A stretch of 64,000 bases of DNA. Origin: Lamellibrachia satsuma. Taxonomy: Eukaryota; Annelida; Polychaeta; Sabellida; Siboglinidae. The translations under genes were made by a program, and so were the position numbers. Of this stretch, positions 53,401 through 64,000 are shown one piece after another (position 1 is the first letter of the stretch; the number at the start of each line of letters is the position of its first letter). The stretch covers positions 1,627,501 to 1,691,500 of the forward strand of contig BSQZ01000037.1 of the NCBI GenBank assembly GCA_033239005.1, in the 5' to 3' direction. Under the pieces are notes generated by a model. That model ran no database searches, was not told the origin of the DNA, and saw nothing but the letters and a program-made list of their open reading frames with translations.

Positions 53401-56400
53401 ACACAGTTTGAATACATAGGTAGAATATACAGTCACTACAACCCCTGTACACAGTTTGAATACATAGGTAGAATATACAGTCACTACAACCCATGTACAC
53501 AGTTTGAATACATAGGTAGAATAAACAGTCACTACAACCCCAGTACACATTTTGAATACATAGGTAGAATATACAGTCACTACAACCCCTGTACACAGTT
53601 TGAATACATAGGTAGAATAAACAGTCACTGCAACCCCAGTACACATTTTGAATACATAGGTAGAATATACAGTCACTACAACCCCTGTACAGAGTTGGAA
53701 TACATAGGTAGAATAAGCAGTCACTACAACCCCAGTACACATTTTGAATACATAGATAGAATATACAGTCACTACAACCCATGTACACAGTTGGAATACA
53801 TAGGTAGAATAAACAGTCACTACAACCCCAGTACACAGATTGAATACATAGGTAGAATATTCAGTCACTACAACCCATGTACACAGTTTGAATACATATG
53901 TAGAATAAACAGTCACTACAACCCCTGTACACAGTTTGAATACATAGGTAGAATATACAGTCACTACAACCCCTGTACACAGTTTGAATACATAGGTAGA
54001 ATATACAGTCACTACAACCCATGTACACAGTTGGAATACATAGGTAGAATAAACAGTCACTACAACCCCAGTACACAGTTTGAATACATAGGTAGAATAT
54101 ACAGTCACTAAAACCCATGTACACAGTTTGAATACATAGGTAGAATAAACAGTCACTACAACCCATGTACACAGTTTGAATACATAGGTAGAATATACAG
54201 TCACTACAACCCCTGTACACAGTTTGAATACATAGGTAGAATATACAGTCAATACAACCCCTGTACACAGTTTGAATACATAGGTAGAATAAACAGCCAC
54301 TGCAACCCCAGTACATATTTTGAATACATAGGTAGAATATACAGCCATTACAACCCCTGTACAATGTTGGAATACATAGGTAGAATATACAGTCACTACA
54401 ACCCCAGTACACAATTTGAATACATAGGTAGAATAAACAGTCACTGCAACCCCAGTACACATTTTGAATACATAGGTAGAATATACAGTCACTACAACCC
54501 CTGTACACAGTTTGAATACATAGGTAGAATAAACAGTCACTACAACCCCTGTACACAGTTTGAATACATATGTAGAATATACAGTCACTGCAACCCCTGT
54601 ACACAGTTTGAATACATAGGTAGAATATACAGTCACTACATCCCCTGTACACATTTTGAATACATAGGTAGAATAAACAGTCACTACAACCCCTGTACAG
54701 AGTTGGAATACATAGGTAGAATAAGCAGTCACTACAACCCCAGTACACAGTTTGAATACATAGGTAGAATATACAGTCACTACAACCCATGTACACAGTT
54801 TGAATACATAGATAGAATAAACAGTCACTGCAACCCCAGTACACATTTTGAATACATAGGTAGAATATACAGTCACTACAACCCCTGTACACAGTTGGAA
54901 TACATAGGTAGAATAAGCAGTCACTACAAACCCAGTACACAATTTGAATACATAGGTAGAATATACAGTCACTACAGCCCATGTACACAGTTTGAAAACA
55001 TAGGTAGAATATACTGTCACTACAACCCCTGTACAGAGTTGGAATACATAGGTAGAATAAGCAGTCACTACCACCCCAGTACATATTTTGAATACATAGA
55101 TAGAATATACAGTCACTACAACCCATGTACACAGATGGAATACATAGGTAGAATAAACAGTCACTACATCCCCTGTACACATTTTGAATACATAGGTAGA
55201 ATAAACAGTCACTGCCACCCCAGTACACGTTTTGAATACATAGGTAGAATATACAGTCACTACAACACCTGTACACAGTTGGAGTACATATGTAGAATAA
55301 GCAGTCACTACAACCCCGATACACAGTTTGAATACATAGGTAGAATAAACAGTCACTGCAACCACAGTACACATTTTGAATACATAGGTAGAATATACAG
55401 TCACTACAACCCCTGTACACAGTTTGAATACATAGGTAGAATAAACAGTCACTGCAACCCCAGTACACATTTTGAATACATAGGTAGAATATACAGTCAC
55501 TGCAACCCCTGTACACAGTTGGAATACATAGGTAGAATAAGCAGTCACTACAACCCCAGTACACAGTTTGAATACATAGGTAGAATATACAGTCACTACA
55601 GCCCATGTACACAGTTTGAATACATAGGTAGAATATACAGTCACTACAACCCCTGTACACAGTTTGAATACATAGGTAGAATATACAGTCACTACAACCC
55701 ATGTACACAGTTGGAATACATAGGTAGAATAAACAGTCACTACAACCCCAGTACACAGTTTGAATACATAGGTAGAATAAACAGTCACTGCAACCCCTGT
55801 ACACATTTTGAATACATAGGTAGAATATACAGTCACTACATCCCCTGTACACATTTTGAATACATAGGTAGAATAAACAGTCACTGCAACCCCAGTACAC
55901 GTTTTGAATACATAGGTAGAATATACAGTCACTACAACCCCTGTACACAGTTGGAATACATAGGTAGAATAAGCAGTCACTACAACCCCAATACACAGTT
56001 TGAATCCATAGGTAGAATATACAGTCACTACAACCCCTGTACACAGTTTGAATACATAGGTAGAATATACAGTCAATACAACCCATGTACACAGTTTGAA
56101 TACATAGGTAGAATAAACAGTCACTGCAACCCCAGTACACATTTTGAATACATAGGTAGAATATACAGTCACTACAACCCCTGTACACAGTTTGAATACA
56201 TAGGTAGAATAAACAGTCACTGCAACCCCAGTACACATTTTGAAAACATAGGTAGAATATACTGTCACTACAACCCCTGTACAGAGTTGGAATACATAGG
56301 TAGAATAAGCAGTCACTACAACCCCAGTACACATTTTGAATACATAGATAGAATATACAGTCACTACAACCCATGTACACAGTTGGAATACATAGGTAGA

Positions 56401-59400
56401 ATAAACAGTCACTACAACCCCAGTACACAGATTGAATACATAGGTAGAATATTCAGTCACTACAACCCATGTACACAGTTTGAATACATATGTAGAATAA
56501 ACAGTCACTACAACCCCTGTACACAGTTTGAATACATAGGTAGAATATACAGTCACTACAACCCCTGTACACAGTTTGAATACATAGGTAGAATATACAG
56601 TCACTACAACCCATGTACACAGTTGGAATACATAGGTAGAATAAACAGTCACTACAACCCCAGTACACAGTTTGAATACATAGGTAGAATAAACAGTCAC
56701 TGCAACCCCTGTACACATTTTGAATACATAGGTAGAATATACAGTCACTACATCCCCTGTACACATTTTGAATACATAGGTAGAATAAACAGTCACTGCA
56801 ACCCCAGTACACGTTTTGAATACATAGGTAGAATATACAGTCACTACAACCCCTGTACACAGTTGGAATACATAGGTAGAATAAGCAGTCACTACAACCC
56901 CAGTACACAATTTGAATACATAGGTAGAATATACAGTCACTACAACCCATGTACACAGTTTGAATACATAGGTAGAATAAACAGTCACTGCAACCCCTGT
57001 ACACAGTTTGAATACATAGGTAGAATATACAGTCACTACAACCCCTGTACACAGTTTGAATACATAGGTAGAATAAACAGTCACTGCAACCCCTGTACAC
57101 ATTTTGAATACATAGGTAGAATATACAGTCACTACATCCCCTGTACACATTTTGAATACATAGGTAGAATAAACAGTCACTGCAACCCCAGTACACGTTT
57201 TGAATACATAGGTAGAATATACAGTCACTACAACCCCTGTACACAGTTGGAATACATAGGTAGAATAAGCAGTCACTACAACCCCAGTACACAGTTTGAA
57301 TACATAGGTAGAATAAACAGTCACTGCAACCACAGTACACATTTTGAATACATAGGTAGAATATACAGTCACTACAACTCCTGTACACAGTTTGAATACA
57401 TAGGTAGAATAAACAGTCACTGCAACCCCAGTACACATTTTGAATACATAGGTAGAATATACAGTCACTACAACCCCTGTACACAGTTGGAATACATAGG
57501 TAGAATAAGCAGTCACTACAACCCCAGTACACAGTTTGAATACATAGGTAGAATATACAGTCACTACAGCCCATGTACACAGTTTGAATACATAGGTAGA
57601 ATATACAGTCACTACAACCCCTGTACACAGTTTGAATACATAGGTAGAATAAACAGTCACTACAACCCCTGTACACAGTTTGAATACATAGGTAGAATAT
57701 ACAGTCACTACAACCCCTGTACACAGTTTGAATACATAGGTAGAATAAACAGTCACTGCAACCCCAGTACACATTTTGAAAACATAGGTAGAATATACTG
57801 TCACTACAACCCCTGTACAGAGTTGGAATACATAGGTAGAATAAGCAGTCACTACAACCCCAGTACACATTTTGAATACATAGATAGAATATACAGTCAC
57901 TACAACCCATGTACACAGTTGGAATACATAGGTAGAATAAACAGTCACTACAACCCCAGTACACAGATTGAATACATAGGTAGAATATTCAGTCACTACA
58001 ACCCATGTACACAGTTTGAATACATATGTAGAATAAACAGTCACTACAACCCCTGTACACAGTTTGAATACATAGGTAGAATATACAGTCACTACAACCC
58101 CTGTACACAGTTTGAATACATAGGTAGAATATACAGTCAATACAACCCATGTACACAGTTTGAATACATAGGTAGAATAAACAGTCACTGCAACCCCAGT
58201 ACACATTTTGAATACATAGGTAGAATATACAGTCACTACAACCCCTGTACACAGTTTGAATACATAGGTAGAATAAACAGTCACTACAACCCCTGTACAC
58301 AGTTTGAATACATAGGTAGAATATACAGTCACTGCAACCCCTGTACACAGTTTGAATACATAGGTAGAATATACAGTCAATACAACCCATGTACACAGTT
58401 TGAATACATAGGTAGAATAAACAGTCACTGCAACCCCAGTACACATTTTGAATACATAGGTAGAATATACAGTCACTACAACCCCTGTACACAGTTTGAA
58501 TACATAGGTAGAATAAACAGTCACTGCAACCCCAGTACACATTTTGAAAACATAGGTAGAATATACTGTCACTACAACCCCTGTACAGAGTTGGAATACA
58601 TAGGTAGAATAAGCAGTCACTACAACCCCAGTACACATTTTGAATACATAGATAGAATATACAGTCACTACAACCCATGTACACAGTTGGAATACATAGG
58701 TAGAATAAACAGTCACTACAACCCCAGTACACAGATTGAATACATAGGTAGAATATTCAGTCACTACAACCCATGTACACAGTTTGAATACATATGTAGA
58801 ATAAACAGTCACTACAACCCCTGTACACAGTTTGAATACATAGGTAGAATATACAGTCACTACAACCCCTGTACACAGTTTGAATACATAGGTAGAATAT
58901 ACAGTCACTACAACCCATGTGCACAGTTGGAATACATAGGTAGAATAAACAGTCACTACAACCCCAGTACACAGTTTGAATACATAGGTAGAATATACAG
59001 TCACTACAACCCATGTACACAGTTTGAATACATAGGTAGAATAAACAGTCACTACAACCCATGTACACAGTTTGAATACATAGGTAGAATATACAGTCAC
59101 TACAACCCCTGTACACAGTTTGAATACATAGGTAGAATATACAGTCAATACAACCCCTGTACACAGTTTGAATACATAGGTAGAATAAACAGCCACTGCA
59201 ACCCCAGTACATATTTTGAATACATAGGTAGAATATACAGTCACTACAACCCCTGTACAAAGTTGGAATACATAGGTAGAATATACAGTCACTACAACCC
59301 CTGTACACAGTTTGAATACATAGGTAGAATAAACAGTCACTGCAACCCCTGTACACATTTTGAATACATAGGTAGAATATACAGTCACTACATCCCCTGT

Positions 59401-59795
59401 ACACATTTTGAATACATAGGTAGAATAAACAGTCACTGCAACCCCAGTACACGTTTTGAATACATAGGTAGAATATACAGTCACTACAACCCCTGTACAA
59501 AGTTGGAATACATAGGTAGAATAAGCAGTCACTACAACCCCAGTACACAGTTTGAATACATAGGTAGAATATACAGTCACTACAACCCATGTACACAGTT
59601 TGAATACATAGGTAGAATAGACAGTCACTACAACCCCTGTACACAGTTTGAATACATAGGTAGAATAAACAGTCATTGCAACCCCTGTACACATTTTGAA
59701 TACATAGGTAGAATACACAGTCACTACAACCCATGTACACAGTTTGAATACATAGGTAGAGTAAACAGTCACTATAACCCCAGTACGCAGTTTGT
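35500..59795. repeat. Homogeneous 48-bp satellite array, about 500 units
   Basis: The unit contains TTTGAATACATAGGTAGAAT and CAGTCACTACAACCCC, then a palindromic GTACAC/TGTACA. Period is 48 bp throughout with rare 1-5 bp indels (for example near 37805, 40215, 43800 and 50085). Two alternating variants dominate (GAATAAACAG/GAATATACAG and CCCCAG/CCCCTG), so many stretches look like 96-bp dimers. The consensus has no CpG. Because 48 is a multiple of 3 and three frames have no stop, spurious ORFs of 100-2800 codons cover it on both strands (one on minus spans 51361-59772); I do not call these genes. Function unknown; centromeric or other heterochromatic satellite is possible. Confidence 0.97.
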
Positions 59796-59886
59796 TGGAA
59801 GGCGACTTTGTTGAAACAACATTCCAGGCAACATGATGAATCAGGGCGATCAGCAGTACAAGATACGCCCTGTCAACACCAGTTTG

Positions 59887-60190
59887 TAGGGCGCAATGGC
59901 ATACCGGTTAGAAGGCCGCACTCTCAATCGAGAGAACCCGGTTTGGCAAGTTTGATCACCCCACGTTGCTACAGTTCACTCAGCTGTATAAAACAGTACC
60001 AGGCAATACAGACAGTTGTGGAAATGTGAACGAATAGTCTTCGCGCAATTGCAGCGTGGCTGAATGCTTAGCAGAGAAGTTGAGATGGCCTTGGAATGAA
60101 CAGGTCTGCCAGGGGGTGAAGTGTAAAGCGCTTTGAGCGGTCCTACTGGCTGGATACCTCGCTATATAAGAAATAACCTTTACCTTTACG
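59887..60190 (+). mobile_element. tRNA-derived SINE
   Basis: The head reads like a tRNA: GGGCGCAATGGCATACCGGT with a TTAGA A-box end, anticodon-arm-like CTCTCAATCGAGAG, and a degenerate B box GGTTTGGCAAG. The body is followed by GTGTAAAGCGCTTTGAGCGG and CTCGCTATATAAGAAATA, a 3' signature seen in many invertebrate and fish SINEs, and a CCTTTACCTTTA tail. It sits ~90 bp beyond the end of the 48-bp array. Confidence 0.75.
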
Positions 60191-60720
60191 TTTGTTTGCC
60201 GAGTGAACGAACCTCAGTCCTATTGTTCCATAGGCTGGCAACGGTAGTAATTGACCTGAAACATCTCGTTCCTGCTTTCATCCCTCGTCTAGTCGGTTGT
60301 CGGTACAAGTTCAGCGTCTTTATTGTTGCCGTCCTCGGTTGGCTAGGCGGCTGCCGGCAATGCCGTAAGCTGAGAAGGAATGTCCCGAGCAAGGACACGC
60401 TTCGCCGGTCGCTATGCGAAAAGCAGAACACGGTCTAGCAGGCTGAGCGTAGACGTCTTGGTAGCATGCGATTCTGACATGTAGGTTGGAAACCGGTTCC
60501 GGTTAAGCTTGGTTAATCACAGCTGTCACGCAAGTCAATAAAAACTGAAGATCCACGGCATAGACGACTCGAAACTGTTCCTCAGGCACTCCTTGGTCAT
60601 TAAAAATTCAGATTATAAAACAAGAAAGCAATATATGATTCAAATCACCGAAAAATTGGCAAAGTTTACAAGCACAGTCCGCGAGCAGCCACACACCGCA
60701 AGCTACAAACTTATATCATA
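60191..60720. other. Non-satellite insert sequence, nothing recognised
   Basis: Contains a 101-codon plus-strand ORF (60133-60438, part within the SINE tail) without recognisable domains; probably chance. Confidence 0.35.
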
Positions 60721-60721
60721 G

Positions 60722-60953
60722 TCAATACACCTTAAATACACGGCTAGAATACATAGTAATTAAAACCCCAGTACACAGTTAGAATACATACTCAATGCAT
60801 CCCCAGTACATGGCTATAATACACAGTCACTACAATCCCACTTCAAAGCTAGAATACACTGACTAAGTATACTAAGTATACTAATTGTGTACCAGGGATG
60901 TAGCAACTAAGTATTCTAGCTGTATACTGGGGGTTCAGCTATAATGCTTCACA
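60722..60953. repeat. Diverged satellite flank (right shell, part 1)
   Basis: Collinear with 34380-34572 in the left shell: GGCTAGAATACA, ACACAGTTAGAATACATA, ACAATCCCACTTCAA, then the inverted TAACTAAGTATTCTAGCTGT / GCAACTAAGTATTCTAGCTG block, then TGGGGGT. Confidence 0.85.
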
Positions 60954-63405
60954 GTGATCTCGGCCTGTCGGGATCTCGGCCTGTTTTCGTGAACTCGGCC
61001 AGTGACCTCGGCCTGTACGGCAGTGAATTCGGCCTGTACATCAGTGATCTCGGCCTGTATAGCCAGTTATCTCGGCCTGTTTGAGGGCGTGATGTTGGCC
61101 AGAAATAAGTGTCCGACAGTGATCTCGGCCTGTTTGGGGAGTGATGTAGACCAGAAATAAGTGTTTGTAAAATAAAACGTTGTATTATGTATCGTGATAA
61201 CTGCTATATAATAGACTCAATAATGTTCAATATTGCATGGTGCATGGTCGGACTGGCATATTTTTTGACAGCAATCTCGGCCTGTTTCTATAACGGGCCT
61301 TTTTTGGTTCGGAGAGCACTTAATGCATTATATGGCCATACAACCGGGCAAATATCTTCAAGCCCTCCATCGCTATCTTGTCCCCAGATCGATACAGGTC
61401 CCACTGCAGGGCAACCTTCCCCTGCAGGTTTCGAAATGTCTTTTTCTGTTGCCTTCTATGTTTACCCTCTGACACTAGTCGCAGAGTTAGTTCGATCTGA
61501 GAAACATTCCACTCACATTTTCATATATGGACGTAAGAAATATTGATATTACTGGGTGATTTTTTGGTCCTTGTATATTTGGACGTTACATGAAATGAAG
61601 ATGGCAATTTGTTTCACGTTTAAATAAAAAAATTATCACACTTGTGCTAGATTTGTAAAGTTTTTATTCATTAAAAATATATGTCACATAACTGTCAAAT
61701 TATGAAGCTTATATAATTATATTTATAGTAATGATTGTTGTGGTCTTGTCCGCTATAGCGTGGAAGTTGCAGTGTCCATGCTGACGCTGACGTGATGTGT
61801 TGTTAGGTGCCTGTGGCGGCGGCGGTGGTACCGGTGTGTGCACCTGCCAAGAAGACAATCACTGGTTTTAGTCCAAAAACACATCGATTAACATATTTGA
61901 AGCAATATACAACTATTTAAAGTAAGATAAGTTTATATAATTATGGTTTGTGTGCACTCGTGTCAGCCACTTGAATCTACAAAAAATGCAGGGTTTGCAT
62001 GATAAATTATTTACAATTAAATTATTGTAGTTCATTTAATATTACTTTTGGTGCACAATTGCAGCATCTCCATTGAGGCAGGTCAACAGAACCATTGAAC
62101 AGCTGCCTGTGGAAGGCTCTGCTGACACCTGCACCTTCACACAAATAAATGTATGCTATAATCATGATGAAATATTAAGACATCCATTACATCTGATGAA
62201 ATATTTAGAAACATAATAGATCCCATACTTTTTATACATCAGTTCTTAGACAAATTTTGCCATCCCGCCACATAACAATTAACTTTCGTGTTGTCATTTT
62301 TTCTGTATAGTATAAACAGTGAAAAAGGACTGCATAACGCATGCAACATACCTGTCCCGCACACTCTGTATTGCCGTAAGTTGCACCTGTCATACAAAAT
62401 GAGCCTGTTTGACGTTCACGCACGAATCGTAAACAACGGAGACCCGCGAGAGGCTCTCGATTCATCGACGGAAAGCAAAATCGCGATCACAAACAGTTAA
62501 CATCTTATAGTCGTATTTTTATAAACTATTAAACTCTTATAGTCGTACTTTCACAAACAATTCAAATATCATACTTTCGTGCTTGTAAGTGAATCCAGAG
62601 TTGATTCCTCGATATTCCCGGGTGGCGGCTACGATTCTTACGTAGCCCTTTCTGACCAATCATCTTTATGGAACACGTCGCTCTTATCTCGGACGACTTA
62701 GTCTCCCACGCAATTAGTGGGGCTTAACTTAAGCTTGTGTAGGCCACTCGTCGACAACATCAACCGGAGGCCATGTTCAGACAAACAACACGAACAGATC
62801 TGCTCAATGAAACAATGCAAGAGTAGAAAGCCAATTACTATCGCCTGCTTCTGCCCATTCTTTACTCACTCAAACCAAAGATAGACAACATGAAAAGATC
62901 AGCTCAATAAAACAACGCAACGGCAGAAAGCCAACTACTACAGCCTGCCTCTACACATTCTTAACGCACACAAATCAAAGACAGACAAAATGAAAAGATC
63001 AGCTCAATAAAACAAAGCAAGAGTAGGAAGCAAATTACTATAACATTCACCTTTTTAACGTACAAATAATATTTCAAAACTAATTACTGCATGTAATATT
63101 AAGGGGGTGTTATGTATGTGACGTCATTGCGACACCTATATCGGCTAAGAATAAGATCAAGACCGATCGTCAAAAAACATCTTTATTGCATTGAACATTG
63201 TTTATCGTAACAATAAATACATGATACAACTTCTTGTATCGATAAATATGGTCTACATTACTATAACAAGGCCCGTAATAAAAGATAGGCCGAGATCACT
63301 GCTGTAACAGGCCGAATTCACTGCCGCACAGGTAGAGGTCACTGGCCGAGTTCACCAAAACACGCCGAGATCATTCCGGCCGAGGTCCCGAAAGGCCGAG
63401 ATCAC
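60954..63405. mobile_element. Foldback-like DNA transposon with long terminal inverted repeats
   Basis: The left end (60954 to ~61245) and the reverse complement of the right end (63405 to ~63190) align block by block. Blocks are GTGATCTCGGCC, TGTTTT.GTGAACTCGGCCAG, CGGCAGTGAATTCGGCCTGT, GCAGTGATCTCGGCCT and ATGTAGACCA, with AATGTTCAAT further in. The outer ~190 bp of each TIR consists of tandem GTGATCTCGGCCTGT-like units, as in foldback elements. The interior has short ORFs (61187-61546 plus; 62232-62465 minus) without recognised transposase motifs, so it is probably non-autonomous. It interrupts satellite on both sides. Confidence 0.75.
62790..63055. repeat. 100-bp tandem repeat inside the foldback-like element
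   Basis: AGATC(A/T)GCTCAAT recurs at 62796, 62896 and 62996 with the intervening CAAGAGTAGAAAGCCAATTA and ACAAA-CAAAGA-GACAACATG blocks conserved; about 2.6 copies. Confidence 0.9.
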
Positions 63406-63411
63406 CGGCAA

Positions 63412-64000
63412 CGGCTAGAATACATAATCACCGTACCCTTAGTACATGGTTAAAATCCAGTCGCTACACCTCCAGCGCACAGTTAGAATACATACTCATT
63501 GCACCCCCAATACACTTCTAGAATACATAATCATTTAACCCCAAATAAACAGCTAGAATACATAGTTATTGCACCCCAAGTACACAGCTGGAATACATAG
63601 TTATTGCACCCCCAGTGCACAGCTGGAATACATAGTCACTACATCCTCAGACCCCATGTAGAATACAATGTCACTGAACTCCGAGTACACAGCTAGAATT
63701 CACATTAATTGCAATTGCAGTACACTGCTATAATACACATGCACTGTAAGCCCAGTACACAGCTAGACTACATGGTCACTACACCATCAGTACACAAATA
63801 GAATACATATTCACTGTACCCAAAGTACAAATCTAGGATACATAGTAAATGTATCCGCAGCATACAGCTACAATACATATTCACTGTACACCCAGTACAC
63901 AGCTCGAATAGGTAGTCACTGGAAAACGAATACATTGTCAGTGCAACCACAGTACGTATATAGAGTACACATTTAATTGAAGACATTGGGAATGTTCTTC
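63412..64000. repeat. Diverged satellite flank (right shell, part 2), continues past window
   Basis: Resumes with GGCTAGAATACATAATCACC and one CGCTACACCTCCAGCGCACAG unit, the counterpart of the left 70-bp array. Degenerate 35-48-bp monomers (CACAGCTAGAATACATAGT, CACCCCCAGTAC) then run to the end. Confidence 0.9.

Noticed and set aside
35500..59795. CRISPR-like array
   Set aside because: Units are contiguous with no unique spacers, there are no cas genes, and the DNA is eukaryotic.
35500..59814. Open reading frames of up to 2803 codons on minus and 1816 on plus
   Set aside because: They arise because the 48-bp unit is a multiple of three and lacks stops in three frames. Frame-shifting indels occur without consequence to the array and no initiator or splice context was seen. 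The residual synonymous bias is reported as a finding, not as a gene.
60133..60438. 101-codon ORF after the SINE
   Set aside because: Starts within the SINE tail and shows no family motif.
62060..62375. Two exon-like segments inside the foldback-like element (acceptor-like CAATTGCAG to donor GTATGC, and CTGTATAG to GTAAGT)
   Set aside because: Joining them breaks the reading frame (phase mismatch, immediate stop), so no coherent protein results.

Overview
This window reads as nuclear DNA of an invertebrate animal. The evidence is a five-exon gene with canonical GT-AG introns encoding an animal-type glycine N-methyltransferase, fossils of several retrotransposon and DNA-transposon families, tRNA-derived SINE-like repeats, long microsatellites and a very long satellite. 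I cannot name the phylum from sequence alone. A marine lophotrochozoan or an invertebrate deuterostome would fit the transposon types. Genes are sparse and most of the window is repeats.

Layout. 1-373: the last coding exon of an unidentified protein whose tail carries four Tyr-x-x-Pro motifs and a proline-rich SH3-type ligand. 0.67-6.5 kb: minisatellites, (GA)n, a G-rich tract and fragments of four interspersed repeat families. 6.9-13.4 kb: a nested transposon, in which a CR1-like LINE (6989-12000, +) is inserted into an RTE-like LINE (-) whose two halves lie at 12001-13430 and 6865-6988. 14.7-20.2 kb: AT-rich tandem repeats, then the GNMT gene (15801-20183, +; 300 residues, apparently intact). 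20.9-22.3 kb: a possible secretory first exon and a pure 147-copy (CGGT)n tract. 22.3-26.2 kb: a duplicated cluster of hAT transposase fragments, a SINE-like family, a Ty3/gypsy fragment and a non-LTR RT fragment. 27.2-30.9 kb: GAT/ATC arrays in inverted and direct copies, a palindrome, a 20-21-bp array and a decayed LINE (-). 31.2-33.7 kb: a second copy of an interspersed repeat also found at 5.6 kb, an SGNH-like fragment and a gypsy integrase tail.

From 33.75 kb to the right edge the window is dominated by satellite DNA. Diverged monomers (33.75-35.5 kb) lead into a homogeneous array of about 500 copies of a 48-bp unit (35.5-59.8 kb). A tRNA-derived SINE follows (59.89-60.19 kb), then diverged monomers again (60.72-60.95 and 63.41-64.0 kb). 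The right-hand monomers are split by a roughly 2.45-kb element with long terminal inverted repeats made of short tandem repeats (foldback-like). The diverged block left of the core and the one right of it are homologous in order and orientation, so the left one is a natural empty site for the foldback-like element. Because 48 is divisible by 3 and the unit lacks stops in three frames, the array produces open reading frames up to about 2,800 codons. I treat these as satellite, with one caveat set out in the findings.
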